A DNA stretch of 64,000 bases from Bavariicoccus seileri WCC 4188 (lineage in GTDB: Bacteria > Bacillota > Bacilli > Lactobacillales > Aerococcaceae): NCBI RefSeq assembly GCF_000421665.1, contig NZ_ATXL01000004.1:1-64000 (forward strand), written 5' to 3'. The notes under the pieces are model-generated. The model did no database searches. It saw only the letters and a program-made list of their open reading frames with translations, and was not told where the DNA came from. Made by a program: the position numbers and the translations under genes. Positions 9,122 to 16,864 of this stretch are shown one piece after another. Position 1 is the stretch's first letter; each line of letters opens with the position of its first letter.

Positions 9122-9606
9122 AAAGCTCTTAACTTTTTTAGATAAGCATTTTTTAATCTCAGTAGTTCATTCTCACGTTCCAATTCTGCTTCACGTGTTA
9201 ACTTTATATCTTCTTTTTTCGTTTGTTGATTGGGTTTCTTAGACATAGAAGGTCGCCCCTTTGATTTTGGTTTCAGGCCTTCTATTCCTTGTCTATTAAA
9301 CTCTTTCATCCAACGGTGAATTAATGAAGGATTATTTAATCTAAATTGATCAGCAGTTTCCTGATAAGAAGCATCCGTATCTAACTTAAATTGTATCGTA
9401 TCTAATTTAAATTGAACAGAATAGACTTCCTTCACTTTTCTTCGTTTTAATCCGTTCACCCCTTGTGCTTTATAAGCCCTCTCCCAGTCTTGTAATGGTG
9501 TTTGAGAGGGTATATTGTATTTCTTAGCCAATAATTTATATCCCAGATTCCCATGCAAATACTCGATGACAAGCTTTATTTTAAATTCCTCACTATATTT
9601 AGCCAT
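9043..9606 (-). CDS. IS3-family transposase OrfA (helix-turn-helix)
   Basis: DNA-binding half of the transposase, 187 residues. It has two helix-turn-helix-like segments (about residues 5-55 and 65-115) and a leucine-rich coiled coil near the end (ELERENELLRLKNAYLKKL). The gene contains a 21-bp in-frame duplication (9377-9397 and 9398-9417) that repeats the residues QFKLDT, absent from most relatives as far as I recall. The ribosome site GGGGGTG lies within one arm of a hairpin at 9615-9650. Frameshifting at 9133-9139 would fuse it to OrfB. Confidence 0.85.
   Translation of the reverse strand: MAKYSEEFKIKLVIEYLHGNLGYKLLAKKYNIPSQTPLQDWERAYKAQGVNGLKRRKVKEVYSVQFKLDTIQFKLDTDASYQETADQFRLNNPSLIHRWMKEFNRQGIEGLKPKSKGRPSMSKKPNQQTKKEDIKLTREAELERENELLRLKNAYLKKLRAFWENPNAFLEKHKQNWQSNSKKKDSD
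9133..9139 (-). other. Predicted -1 frameshift site of the first IS
   Basis: On the minus strand the heptamer A AAA AAG is in the orfA frame (CTA AAA AAG). A -1 slip leads straight into the orfB frame (…LGKSECLPRK). This is the standard means of making the OrfAB transposase in IS3 elements. Confidence 0.75.
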
Positions 9607-9614
9607 AAAAACAC

Positions 9615-9650
9615 CCCCGAAAGTTAGATTTATTACTCTAACTTTCGGGG
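9615..9650 (-). promoter_or_regulatory. Hairpin hiding the orfA ribosome site
   Basis: Perfect 14-bp arms ccccgaaagttaga (9615-9628) and tctaactttcgggg (9637-9650). On the minus-strand transcript the second arm ends in the ribosome site of orfA, so reading from outside the element would fold it away. This is a common protection against chance activation of transposases. Confidence 0.7.
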
Positions 9651-9749
9651 ATCGGTACCTGTTTGCTTCACTCTTTTTGGATTATTATACCTCTTGAATT
9701 GCTTGTACTACTTATATTATTACGCCACAGTTGGCATCGGAATTGTGAG

Positions 9750-9775
9750 AAAAAAGAATCTACTTTGTAGGATTC
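9750..9775 (-). terminator. Terminator of ribU overlapping its stop codon
   Basis: The stem gaatctac (9756-9763) pairs with gtaggattc (9767-9775) and is followed by six T on the minus strand (A run 9750-9755). The ribU stop codon (9760-9762) lies inside the stem. Confidence 0.8.
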
Positions 9776-10350
9776 GCATTCCCAGATTTTACAATTCTTT
9801 TCCGTTGTAGAACTGGAAGTAACCGCATCACTACGACTCCGCTCACTGCTGATACCAATACTCCCTTAACAAGATTGAATGGAGCTATCCCCATCAACAC
9901 TAATTCATTGATTGGACCCATTTCGAAGTTCAATAGTTTTAAATACAGCGGCATAATAACGAACCAATTGGCTACTGACATAACAATTACTAAAGTTGTT
10001 GTGGCTATGATGCTAGCCCAAATATAGCGATGAAGTGTCAATTTATTTTTAATAACATAATAAAGTGGAAATATAAATGAGATAGTTGCCAGCAATGAGG
10101 CTAAATCCCCTATTGGGTAACCCATATCACCACCAGTTTGTATGTAGTGAAGAATTGTACGAATGACCGCTGCTCCCAAACCTACCCATGGTCCATAAAG
10201 CAACATCCCAACTAGTATTGGAATATCACTAAAATCAATTTTCAAAAAAGAAAATCCTGGAATGACAGGAAAGGTAATCATCATCAATAAAAACCCTGTG
10301 GCTCCCAAAATGCTCATACCGACTAATTTACGCGTGTTACTGTTATTCAT
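9760..10350 (-). CDS. ribU: Riboflavin ECF transporter substrate-binding subunit RibU
   Basis: Integral membrane S component that binds riboflavin and works with the energy-coupling module of ECF transporters. The 196 residues are mostly hydrophobic with about six membrane segments. The order FSFLKIDFSDIP, GxxLYGPWxG and GxxxGYPIGDLAS resembles RibU. The ATG at 10350 has AGGAGGAG 5 bases upstream. A longer reading from 10419 would start inside the riboswitch terminator and is rejected. The FMN riboswitch directly upstream strongly supports the substrate. In the Listeria extracellular electron transfer pathway this protein is called FmnA. Confidence 0.93.
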   Translation of the reverse strand: MNNSNTRKLVGMSILGATGFLLMMITFPVIPGFSFLKIDFSDIPILVGMLLYGPWVGLGAAVIRTILHYIQTGGDMGYPIGDLASLLATISFIFPLYYVIKNKLTLHRYIWASIIATTTLVIVMSVANWFVIMPLYLKLLNFEMGPINELVLMGIAPFNLVKGVLVSAVSGVVVMRLLPVLQRKRIVKSGNANPTK

Positions 10351-10386
10351 TTTTCTCCTCCTGCGATTCTTCAACAGAATGGGTAC

Positions 10387-10429
10387 AAAAAAACTCCATT
10401 TCACTTTCCAGGAAAGCAAAAATAGAGTT
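10387..10429 (-). terminator. Riboswitch-controlled terminator upstream of ribU
   Basis: On the minus strand a long stem (aactctatttttgctttc pairing with gaaagtgaaatggagtt, a few mismatches) is followed by seven T (A run 10387-10393). It sits between the FMN aptamer and the ribU start. FMN binding would be expected to favour this terminator and shut off flavin uptake. Confidence 0.8.
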
Positions 10430-10440
10430 CACAAAAAACC

Positions 10441-10557
10441 CCATCTTCTTTATCCAGACTTTAACTGTCGGCATTGGAATCAAACCAATTCAGCTTACTC
10501 ACGTAAGTTCGTGGGCTATACCACCGGTGGGGAATCACACCCCGCCCCTGAAGACGA
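10441..10557 (-). ncRNA. FMN riboswitch (RFN element)
   Basis: The minus strand reads through the conserved parts of the RFN element in order: TCTTCAGGGGCGGGGTG, ATTCCCCACCGGTGGTA, a variable hairpin, GAATTGGTTTGATTCCAA, TGCCGACAGTTAAAGTCTGG and closing GAAGATGGGG. The outer stem pairs TCTTC with GAAGA. It lies between a promoter and a terminator and is followed by ribU, so it is predicted to turn off flavin import when FMN is plentiful. Confidence 0.95.
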
Positions 10558-10580
10558 ATCATTTATTTTATTATGGTCAT

Positions 10581-10605
10581 ATTATAGCACAAAGTGATTG
10601 AAAAT
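10581..10605 (-). promoter_or_regulatory. Promoter of the FMN riboswitch-ribU transcript
   Basis: Perfect -10 TATAAT (complement at 10581-10586) preceded by TGC, an extended -10. The -35 is weak. Transcription would start about 15 bases before the RFN element. Confidence 0.6.
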
Positions 10606-10615
10606 AAAATCGTTT

Positions 10616-11341
10616 TCACTTTTTTGAGGATAATTGCTTTAACTGTTGTACTTCATATGCTGATAATTGTCGGTAATCCCCAGGATGAGTTAATCCCTTT
10701 AACGTTAAAAAAGCCAATTTTTCTCTTTTTAATGCGTTTACCGGACAACCGATAGCCTCAAACATTTTCTTAACTTGATGATTCCATCCCTCATGTATTG
10801 TCAAAGATACAACTGCTTTTTGTTTCACTTTGTTAATTGAAATGACTTCTACAGTTGCGGGTCTTGTTTTTTTACCATCGATTACAACACCACGCTCTAA
10901 CTGCTTTAATCCCTCTTCACTTGGTAATGCACTTAAAGTTGCAATGTAAGTTTTATCAATTTCGTGTTTAGGATGTGTTAATTCTTGCGTAAGATCACCA
11001 TCATTGGTCAAAAGTAACACCCCTGTTGTATCAAAGTCTAACCTTCCTACAGGGTAGATTCTTCTGGTTTCAAATTGAAAAAAATCGGTCACAACTGGAC
11101 GGTCACGATCATCTCTCACGGCCGATAATACATTTTTGGGTTTATAGAATAAGTAATAAACAGGAGATTCCTTGGTAATAGGGACACCATCTACCTTGAC
11201 CTCATCCCCCTTTTTGACTTGAAAACCTAATTCAGTTATAAGTTCATTATTAACGGTAACTCGGCCAGCAACGATCATTTCTTCAGATTTTCTGCGAGAG
11301 GCAACACCAGCTCTTGCCATTATTTTTTGTAGTCTTTCCAC
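10616..11341 (-). CDS. rluB: 23S rRNA pseudouridine synthase, RluB family
   Basis: Converts a uridine of 23S rRNA to pseudouridine (the RluB family acts at the 2605 region). The 241 residues hold an S4 RNA-binding domain at the N terminus (ERLQKIMARAGVASRRKSEEMI) and the synthase domain with the catalytic aspartate in VGRLDFDTTGVLLLTNDG. The start is GTG at 11341 with AGGATG about 10 bases upstream. It follows scpB by 14 bases, as in many Firmicutes. RsuA-type 16S enzymes are related, but gene order favours RluB. Confidence 0.92.
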   Translation of the reverse strand: MERLQKIMARAGVASRRKSEEMIVAGRVTVNNELITELGFQVKKGDEVKVDGVPITKESPVYYLFYKPKNVLSAVRDDRDRPVVTDFFQFETRRIYPVGRLDFDTTGVLLLTNDGDLTQELTHPKHEIDKTYIATLSALPSEEGLKQLERGVVIDGKKTRPATVEVISINKVKQKAVVSLTIHEGWNHQVKKMFEAIGCPVNALKREKLAFLTLKGLTHPGDYRQLSAYEVQQLKQLSSKK

Positions 11342-11355
11342 GATTGAACATCATC

Positions 11356-11925
11356 CTATTCTTCGAGATTAAGTAGAGTCGTTTCTTCATTTTTAAGGGT
11401 AACAGATAGGCGAGGTAAATCATCTAGAGAAGATAAACCAAAGTAATCCAAAAAATAATCCGTTGTTTGATACAATTTTGGTCTCCCCGGTTGCTCTAAG
11501 CGTCCGGCTTCTTCAATCAATCCTCTTAATTCTAACTTTTGTACCATCGTTTGCGACTGTACTCCTCTGACCTGATCAATCACAACTTTAGTAACAGGCT
11601 GTTGATAGGCAATAATCATCAGAGTTTCCAATGCTGCTTGTGTTAATTTTGTCATTTTAGGGGCTTGAGCTAGCTTAGTCAAAATACCGACAAATTGTAG
11701 TTTAGTCATCAAACGATAGTGGCCTGCATAGCTATCAATAAATAGAGCTGTCTGTGTTGACTGGTATCTCTCTTTTAATGCCACTAAACATGTTTCAATC
11801 TGGCGATTATCGACTTCTAATACTTGAGACAATTCTGCTACGGTCAAGCCTTCCTCTCCAATGACAAAAAGAATCGCCTCAATCTTTAAGATCATTTCTT
11901 CTTGGTGATCCTCTACCATTGTCAT
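11356..11925 (-). CDS. scpB: Segregation and condensation protein B
   Basis: Subunit of the Smc-ScpAB condensin that organises and separates chromosomes. The 189 residues form tandem winged-helix domains, with the conserved LRGLIEEAGR and LYxTTDYFLDYFGL segments at the C-terminal half. The ATG at 11925 overlaps the scpA stop in an ATGA arrangement, which indicates translational coupling with its partner. Smc itself is not in the window. Confidence 0.95.
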   Translation of the reverse strand: MTMVEDHQEEMILKIEAILFVIGEEGLTVAELSQVLEVDNRQIETCLVALKERYQSTQTALFIDSYAGHYRLMTKLQFVGILTKLAQAPKMTKLTQAALETLMIIAYQQPVTKVVIDQVRGVQSQTMVQKLELRGLIEEAGRLEQPGRPKLYQTTDYFLDYFGLSSLDDLPRLSVTLKNEETTLLNLEE

Positions 11926-12770
11926 TTATGTTGCTCTCCCTGTGCCTTTTGATTTTTAATCAATCGAATATCCGAAAACTGCTTCTCCTGTATGAAAAAT
12001 AACTGGCCAGATTTGACCAGTTGTAACATTGCTAGGAAATAAGTGACAATCTGTGTTCGACTTGAACTCTGAATAATATCTATAAGATAGATTGGCCTAT
12101 ACTTACTTTCAATAGCTCGTTCAATTTTTTTGATACAGCCTTCTATTGAAACTGTTTCTCTTTCGATTGTTCTCTTGAGTGGCTGAGCCTCTTTCAATCG
12201 CTCTTCCATTTTTGCTATTGCATCTGTGAGATCGGTAAATGACAATTCACCAGGTTTTAATGGAATAACGTGTTGAAGCGGTGAAAGGTCTGCTTGCTCT
12301 CTTCCAGAAATTTGAGCTCTTTTTTCAGAGTACTCCCGCATCTTAGGAACCACTTCTTTGAAATTCTGGTAAAGTTCTAATGCATCAATCAACTGTTTCT
12401 TAGGATCAATGTCTTCATTTTCTGGATCCTCCAGCTGTACGACTGGTAATAATTCCCGAGCTTTGATTTCTAGCAACGTTGCAGCCATTACTAAATAATC
12501 ACTTGCCACTTCTAGATCCATTAGTTGCATTGCCTTGAGATAATCGAGGTACTGAGCTACTATTGGGGTCATTTTCATCGTATGAATATCAATTTTGGCC
12601 GTCTTAATCAAATGAAGTAATAAATCAAGAGGACCAACAAACTGATCGATCTTGATATTCATCACATCGCTAGTTGACTCTTCTTGTTGGGACAGCTCTA
12701 TAGATTCATCTGCAGATGCTTCTGAAAGCTGATCACCGTTTTTATTGCGATTTAAATAATCATCAGTCAT
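11922..12770 (-). CDS. scpA: Segregation and condensation protein A
   Basis: Kleisin subunit of the Smc-ScpAB condensin, bridging the two Smc heads. The 282 residues start with an acidic stretch. The kleisin N-terminal signature FVGPLDLLLHLIKTAKIDI begins at about residue 44, and a winged-helix end contacts Smc. I choose the ATG at 12770; a GTG codon one position earlier is also possible, with the ribosome site GGGAAAG favouring the ATG. It overlaps ribT by 8 bases and scpB by 4, so the three genes form one operon. Confidence 0.95.
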   Translation of the reverse strand: MTDDYLNRNKNGDQLSEASADESIELSQQEESTSDVMNIKIDQFVGPLDLLLHLIKTAKIDIHTMKMTPIVAQYLDYLKAMQLMDLEVASDYLVMAATLLEIKARELLPVVQLEDPENEDIDPKKQLIDALELYQNFKEVVPKMREYSEKRAQISGREQADLSPLQHVIPLKPGELSFTDLTDAIAKMEERLKEAQPLKRTIERETVSIEGCIKKIERAIESKYRPIYLIDIIQSSSRTQIVTYFLAMLQLVKSGQLFFIQEKQFSDIRLIKNQKAQGEQHK

Positions 12771-13128
12771 CACTATCTTTCCCTTCCCAATGACTTAGCA
12801 ATTGGCTAAGTTCAAGAGTAGCAGAAAGAGTATCTTGATGATATTTTTTTTGAATCTCGTCTAGCATCAAATGAGCAATACCTTCCGAACGAAAAGATGG
12901 TGATACTGCTAACTGGCGAATCACTGGCGTATATTCTGTCAGTTCTACTCCGATAATAGCTACAAAATTGTCAGTTTCTTCATCTTTCCATAAAAACAGC
13001 TTTCTGTTGTCCTTATCTTGATAGGAATTCCAGAGTTGCGTCAATCGATCGATATCTTTGTAATCAGGAATATAGGATAACAATCCCATCGCTATTTTTT
13101 TATGACTCTCAGTGCATTCTGCTAGCAA
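12763..13128 (-). CDS. ribT: RibT-like GNAT acetyltransferase
   Basis: Small N-acetyltransferase-fold protein of 121 residues. The segment KIAMGLLSYIPDYKD near the start and IRQLAVSPSFRSEGIAHLML (acetyl-CoA-binding region) match the RibT protein encoded at the end of the Bacillus riboflavin operon. I prefer the TTG start at 13128, since AGAGGTG stands 6 bases upstream; the GTG three codons earlier overlaps that ribosome site. Here it stands alone in front of scpA with no riboflavin synthesis genes nearby. Its acetylation substrate is unknown. Confidence 0.75.
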   Translation of the reverse strand: MLAECTESHKKIAMGLLSYIPDYKDIDRLTQLWNSYQDKDNRKLFLWKDEETDNFVAIIGVELTEYTPVIRQLAVSPSFRSEGIAHLMLDEIQKKYHQDTLSATLELSQLLSHWEGKDSDD

Positions 13129-13320
13129 ACGTGACACCTCTTTTTACTGTTGATTCTATCCTTTATTGCTACTCTTACTATTCATTACTAGAACATCTAT
13201 AGGAGTTATCCTAACAAAACTGTCATCAGTTGACAAGACGTGTCTCCATTATCCATGTCGTATGGTGCCATTATACGATGAGCTATTTCCGATTATGGCC
13301 AAGCTATAGTCGTTATCTGG

Positions 13321-14148
13321 CTAGTCTACTTTTGTTAATGTTTTAACTGAAAGTCGTACCAACTTTTTGAAGATTTCTTTCACACGCTCGGTAGTTTCAA
13401 CAACCTCTTCATGGTTCAAATTAAACTGCAATCCAGCCGCTAGATTGGTAATGCATGAAATTCCCAATACTTTAAGTCCTGAGTGTTTTGCAACGATTAC
13501 TTCAGGGACAGTAGACATCCCCACTGCACTCGCACCAGCAATTTGAGCAAATCTAACTTCAGCTGGTGTTTCATATGTTGGCCCAGAAAAGCCCATATAC
13601 ACCCCTTGTTTCAGATCAATATGAGCTTTTTTAGCCTCAGTCTGAACTTTATCTAGAAACTCTCTATCATAAGCTTCACTCATATCAGGAAATCGTGTGC
13701 CAAAATCTTCCAAATTTGGTCCTATCAATGGATTTGTTCCCATAAAATTAATATGATCTGTGATTAGCATCAAGTTCCCAGGAGTAAATGTCGGATTGCA
13801 TCCCCCAGCTGAGTTTGTGACGATTAGTTTTTCAATCCCAAGTTTTGCCATTACCCTTACTGGGTATGTGACAGTTGCCATATCATAACCTTCATAATAG
13901 TGAAATCGACCATCCATGATCATCACTGGAGTGCCTTCTAGTTTACCAATCAACAATCTACCATTATGACCCTTTACTGTCGATGATTTGAAATATGGAA
14001 TCTCATCATAAGGAATGGCTATCTTTTCTGATAACTCATCACCCATGACACCCAAACCAGACCCTAAAATCAAACCAATCTTAGGTACTAAATCACTCTT
14101 TGACGTAATAAAATCAACACTTTCATTGATTTCTGCTGTTATCCCCAT
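13321..14148 (-). CDS. punA: Purine-nucleoside phosphorylase
   Basis: Splits purine nucleosides (inosine, guanosine type) with phosphate into base and (deoxy)ribose-1-phosphate. The 275 residues fit the trimeric PNP class: phosphate loop GSGLG, NSAGG, and GPTYETPAEVRF. The ATG at 14148 follows AAGGAGA. It lies 47 bases after deoB on the same strand, and the two enzymes act in sequence on the sugar phosphate. The nucleoside ABC importer at 40.6-45.5 kb would supply the substrate. Confidence 0.95.
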   Translation of the reverse strand: MGITAEINESVDFITSKSDLVPKIGLILGSGLGVMGDELSEKIAIPYDEIPYFKSSTVKGHNGRLLIGKLEGTPVMIMDGRFHYYEGYDMATVTYPVRVMAKLGIEKLIVTNSAGGCNPTFTPGNLMLITDHINFMGTNPLIGPNLEDFGTRFPDMSEAYDREFLDKVQTEAKKAHIDLKQGVYMGFSGPTYETPAEVRFAQIAGASAVGMSTVPEVIVAKHSGLKVLGISCITNLAAGLQFNLNHEEVVETTERVKEIFKKLVRLSVKTLTKVD

Positions 14149-14195
14149 AATTGTCTCCTTAGCAAGCTTTTTTACAATATTATAACCAACTCTAC

Positions 14196-15365
14196 TTAAT
14201 TTAAATCCGCTAAAAAGCTCGTTCCATTTTCACTTTTTGGCACTCCAAAATTATCAGCAATAGTAGCTTGAAGATCTGCATAATATCCTTGTCTCAATGC
14301 AGTACCTTGTGTCAAACTCTTGCCATAAACCAGCAATGGGACATACTCTCTTGTATGATCTGTTCCCTTAAAGGTTGGATCATTGCCGTGATCTGCCGTT
14401 ATAATCAAAAGATCATCTGGAGCCATTTGTTCCATAATCTCAGGCAGGCGTTTATCAAAATCTTCTAAAGCCTTTGCATAGCCCTCAGTATCTCTTCTGT
14501 GTCCATACAAAGCATCAAAATCAACCAAATTAGTAAAGCTTAGTCCAGTAAACGGTTCAGCCATTTTCTTCAACAACTGATCAACGCCGTCCATATTACT
14601 CTTCGTTCTAACGTAATCGGTGATTCCTTTACCGTTAAAAATATCATTGATTTTTCCCACTGCAATAACGTCATAGTGTGCGGCCTTCAGCTTATCTAAT
14701 ACAGTCTCGCCAAAAGGATCCAAGGCATAATCATGCCGATTGCTCGTCCGTGTGAAGTTTCCTGGTTGACCGATATATGGTCTTGCAATAATTCTACCAA
14801 TCATATAAGGATCGTCCTTAGTTATATCTCTGACATATTGGCAGATACGGTATAATTCCTCAACTGGAATCACGTCTTCATGAGCTGCAATTTGTAGAAC
14901 TGGATCTGCCGAGGTATAAACAATCAAATCTCCTGTTTCAAGTTGATGAGGCCCTAACTCGTCTATAATCGCCGTGCCACTGGCTGGTTCATTTCCCACG
15001 ATACCTCTTCTGGAAAATGCTTTGATTTTATCCAATAGTTCGTCTGGGAAGCCATTTGGAAACACTCTGAAAGGTGTCTTTATTTGAAGTCCCATTAATT
15101 CCCAGTGGCCAGTCATAGTATCTTTTCCAACTGATTGTTCTTCTAATTTTGTATAGTAACTGTTTTTCGAATTCTTTGGTTCAATATGTGACAGTGGTCT
15201 AATTTTACCCAAACCTAATTCAGCAAGATTGTCCAAGGCAACAACCCTAGAATCAGTAATATGTCCTAGTGTGTCTGCGCCTACATCTCCAAAATTTGCT
15301 GCATCGGGAGCTTCACCTATTCCTACTGAATCCATTACAACGACATGTATTCTCTTAAACTTCAT
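14196..15365 (-). CDS. deoB: Phosphopentomutase
   Basis: Interconverts (deoxy)ribose-1-phosphate and 5-phosphate, joining nucleoside breakdown to central metabolism. The 389 residues belong to the alkaline phosphatase superfamily. Metal-site segments are [14 protein letters not shown] at the start, DTMTGHWE in the middle and [10 protein letters not shown] near the end. The ATG at 15365 has AAAGAGGT upstream. Cotranscribed with punA. Confidence 0.96.
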   Translation of the reverse strand: MKFKRIHVVVMDSVGIGEAPDAANFGDVGADTLGHITDSRVVALDNLAELGLGKIRPLSHIEPKNSKNSYYTKLEEQSVGKDTMTGHWELMGLQIKTPFRVFPNGFPDELLDKIKAFSRRGIVGNEPASGTAIIDELGPHQLETGDLIVYTSADPVLQIAAHEDVIPVEELYRICQYVRDITKDDPYMIGRIIARPYIGQPGNFTRTSNRHDYALDPFGETVLDKLKAAHYDVIAVGKINDIFNGKGITDYVRTKSNMDGVDQLLKKMAEPFTGLSFTNLVDFDALYGHRRDTEGYAKALEDFDKRLPEIMEQMAPDDLLIITADHGNDPTFKGTDHTREYVPLLVYGKSLTQGTALRQGYYADLQATIADNFGVPKSENGTSFLADLN

Positions 15366-15476
15366 TCACAATTACCTCTTTCTAGATTTCCATCACATAA
15401 GTGTCTGATAGGTTTAAAAAGTAACATTTTCAGTCCTTTTCGGCTATCAAGAGTCTTTAACCCTGTGGTGATGCCC

Positions 15477-16397
15477 TCACTGTCTTGGGTGAGAGTTTTT
15501 ATATATTTTTCTTAAATGAACTTGATCCAAGTGTGTATAAATCTCTGTTGTTGATATATCACTATGACCAAGCAGTTCTTGAATAATTCTCAAATCTGCA
15601 CCATTTTGAATTAAATGGCTGGCAAAAGAATGTCTTAATACATGAGGTGAAACAACTTTTTTGATACCTGCTTTAACGACATACTTTTTTAGATTCTTCC
15701 AAATACCTTGGCGTGTAAAACCCTCGCCTCGTCTATTTAAAAAAAATATAGTCGATGGTTCACCTTTAGAACGACCCACTAAAGTTGGTCTAGAATCCTC
15801 CAAATAACGTTGTAGCCAAAACATCGCCTGATTAGCAATAGGAATTAAGCGTTCTTTGTTCCCTTTACCAATCACCCTGATAATTTGAGTATCTAAATGA
15901 ACCTCACCAACTGTTAAGTGAGTTAATTCCGAAACTCGCAAACCAGTTGCATACATTAATTCAAAGATGGTGCGATCTCTTAAACCAATTAAATCACTAA
16001 CATCAGGAGCCTTCAATAACGCATCAACTTCGCTTACTGTCAATTGTTTTGGTAATGGTCGTGCCTTCTTAGGAAGCTCAATCAACCGCGACGGATCATC
16101 ACTTCTTATTTTTTCTTTCAAAAAATAGCGCGATAGCTGTCTCAAACTTGAAATAACTCGAGCACGAGAGTTTGGTGCTAAGTGTTTCAGTGTCAGATCA
16201 GATAAAAAAGCTTTAATGTCTAACACATCAAAAGTCATCAAATTATGGTTTGAGTTTTCAGTCAAAAAAGTTTGAAACTTTCTGATATCCCTCTCATAAT
16301 TTTGGATTGTATTGACAGATAGGCCACGAACCACCTTTAAATACCGTATAAAGTCACTTAGGTAATCCTCTTCAAACTGATTCGACGATTCACTCAT
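15477..16397 (-). CDS. xerD: Tyrosine recombinase XerD
   Basis: Site-specific recombinase that, with XerC, resolves chromosome dimers at dif. The 306 residues have an N-terminal SAM-like core-binding domain and a catalytic domain with the conserved arginine in ATGLRVSEL, HVLRHSFASHL, the histidine in LLGHSDIS and the nucleophile tyrosine in TEIYTHL. The first 8 bases overlap fur, so it is coupled to it. The fur-xerD-deoB-punA order is the same as in Bacillus. Confidence 0.94.
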   Translation of the reverse strand: MSESSNQFEEDYLSDFIRYLKVVRGLSVNTIQNYERDIRKFQTFLTENSNHNLMTFDVLDIKAFLSDLTLKHLAPNSRARVISSLRQLSRYFLKEKIRSDDPSRLIELPKKARPLPKQLTVSEVDALLKAPDVSDLIGLRDRTIFELMYATGLRVSELTHLTVGEVHLDTQIIRVIGKGNKERLIPIANQAMFWLQRYLEDSRPTLVGRSKGEPSTIFFLNRRGEGFTRQGIWKNLKKYVVKAGIKKVVSPHVLRHSFASHLIQNGADLRIIQELLGHSDISTTEIYTHLDQVHLRKIYKNSHPRQ

Positions 16398-16851
16398 AGT
16401 GATTTACCTTGTTTTTTTGACAATCCTCACATATTCCATAAAAAGTTAACCGATGATCTAACACTTCAAAATGATATTTTTGTTTAATTGTATCCTCTAC
16501 ATTCAGCAATAAATCATCAGAAATAGTCTCAATCTTACCACATGAAAGGCATAGTAAATAACGATGAGCATGTTTGTTTTTACTTATTTTCAAATCATAA
16601 CGAGCAAGTCCATCATCAAAAACAGACCTATAAGTGATACCCAATTCCGTTAAAATATCAAGTGTCCGATATACAGTTGCCAACCCTATATCTGGGTTTT
16701 TGCCTTTCAAAAGAACATATATTTCTTCAGCACTTAGGTGCTCATTTGCACGTTCAACCAACGTCATCAGAGTTAATTCTCGCTGAGGTGTCAGCTTATA
16801 CCCTGCTTGTTGCAATATTTTTTTGACTGTTGTTAATGATTCACGTGTCAT
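16390..16851 (-). CDS. fur: Ferric uptake regulator family repressor (Fur)
   Basis: Metal-dependent transcription repressor, probably for iron. The 153 residues comprise a winged-helix domain (YKLTPQRELTL ... IGLATVYRTLDIL) and a dimerisation domain with the metal-binding HAHRYLL segment and two CxxC pairs (CLSCG and CEDC) that hold structural zinc. Similarity in the DNA-binding and DHRLTFYGIC segments is to Fur rather than PerR or Zur, and the xerD neighbour fits fur. The ATG at 16851 follows AGGTGACA. No convincing Fur box was found before any gene in the window. Confidence 0.87.
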   Translation of the reverse strand: MTRESLTTVKKILQQAGYKLTPQRELTLMTLVERANEHLSAEEIYVLLKGKNPDIGLATVYRTLDILTELGITYRSVFDDGLARYDLKISKNKHAHRYLLCLSCGKIETISDDLLLNVEDTIKQKYHFEVLDHRLTFYGICEDCQKNKVNHYE

Positions 16852-16864
16852 GCTGTCACCTCTA

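Larger units (their letters stand above)
8172..9670 (-). mobile_element. IS3-family (IS150-like) insertion sequence, decayed
   Basis: About 1.5 kb, bounded by imperfect 35-bp terminal inverted repeats (8172-8206 and 9636-9670). Both begin TGAAG and end AAAGTTAGAG at the inner side. The element carries overlapping orfA and orfB joined by an A AAA AAG slippery site, as in IS3 elements. orfB has an in-frame stop, so the transposase is probably dead. Immediately outside the ends, aaaaagag (8164-8171) and ctcttttt (9671-9678) form an inverted pair. This could be an extension of the inverted repeats or the stem of a terminator into which the element inserted. Confidence 0.85.
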
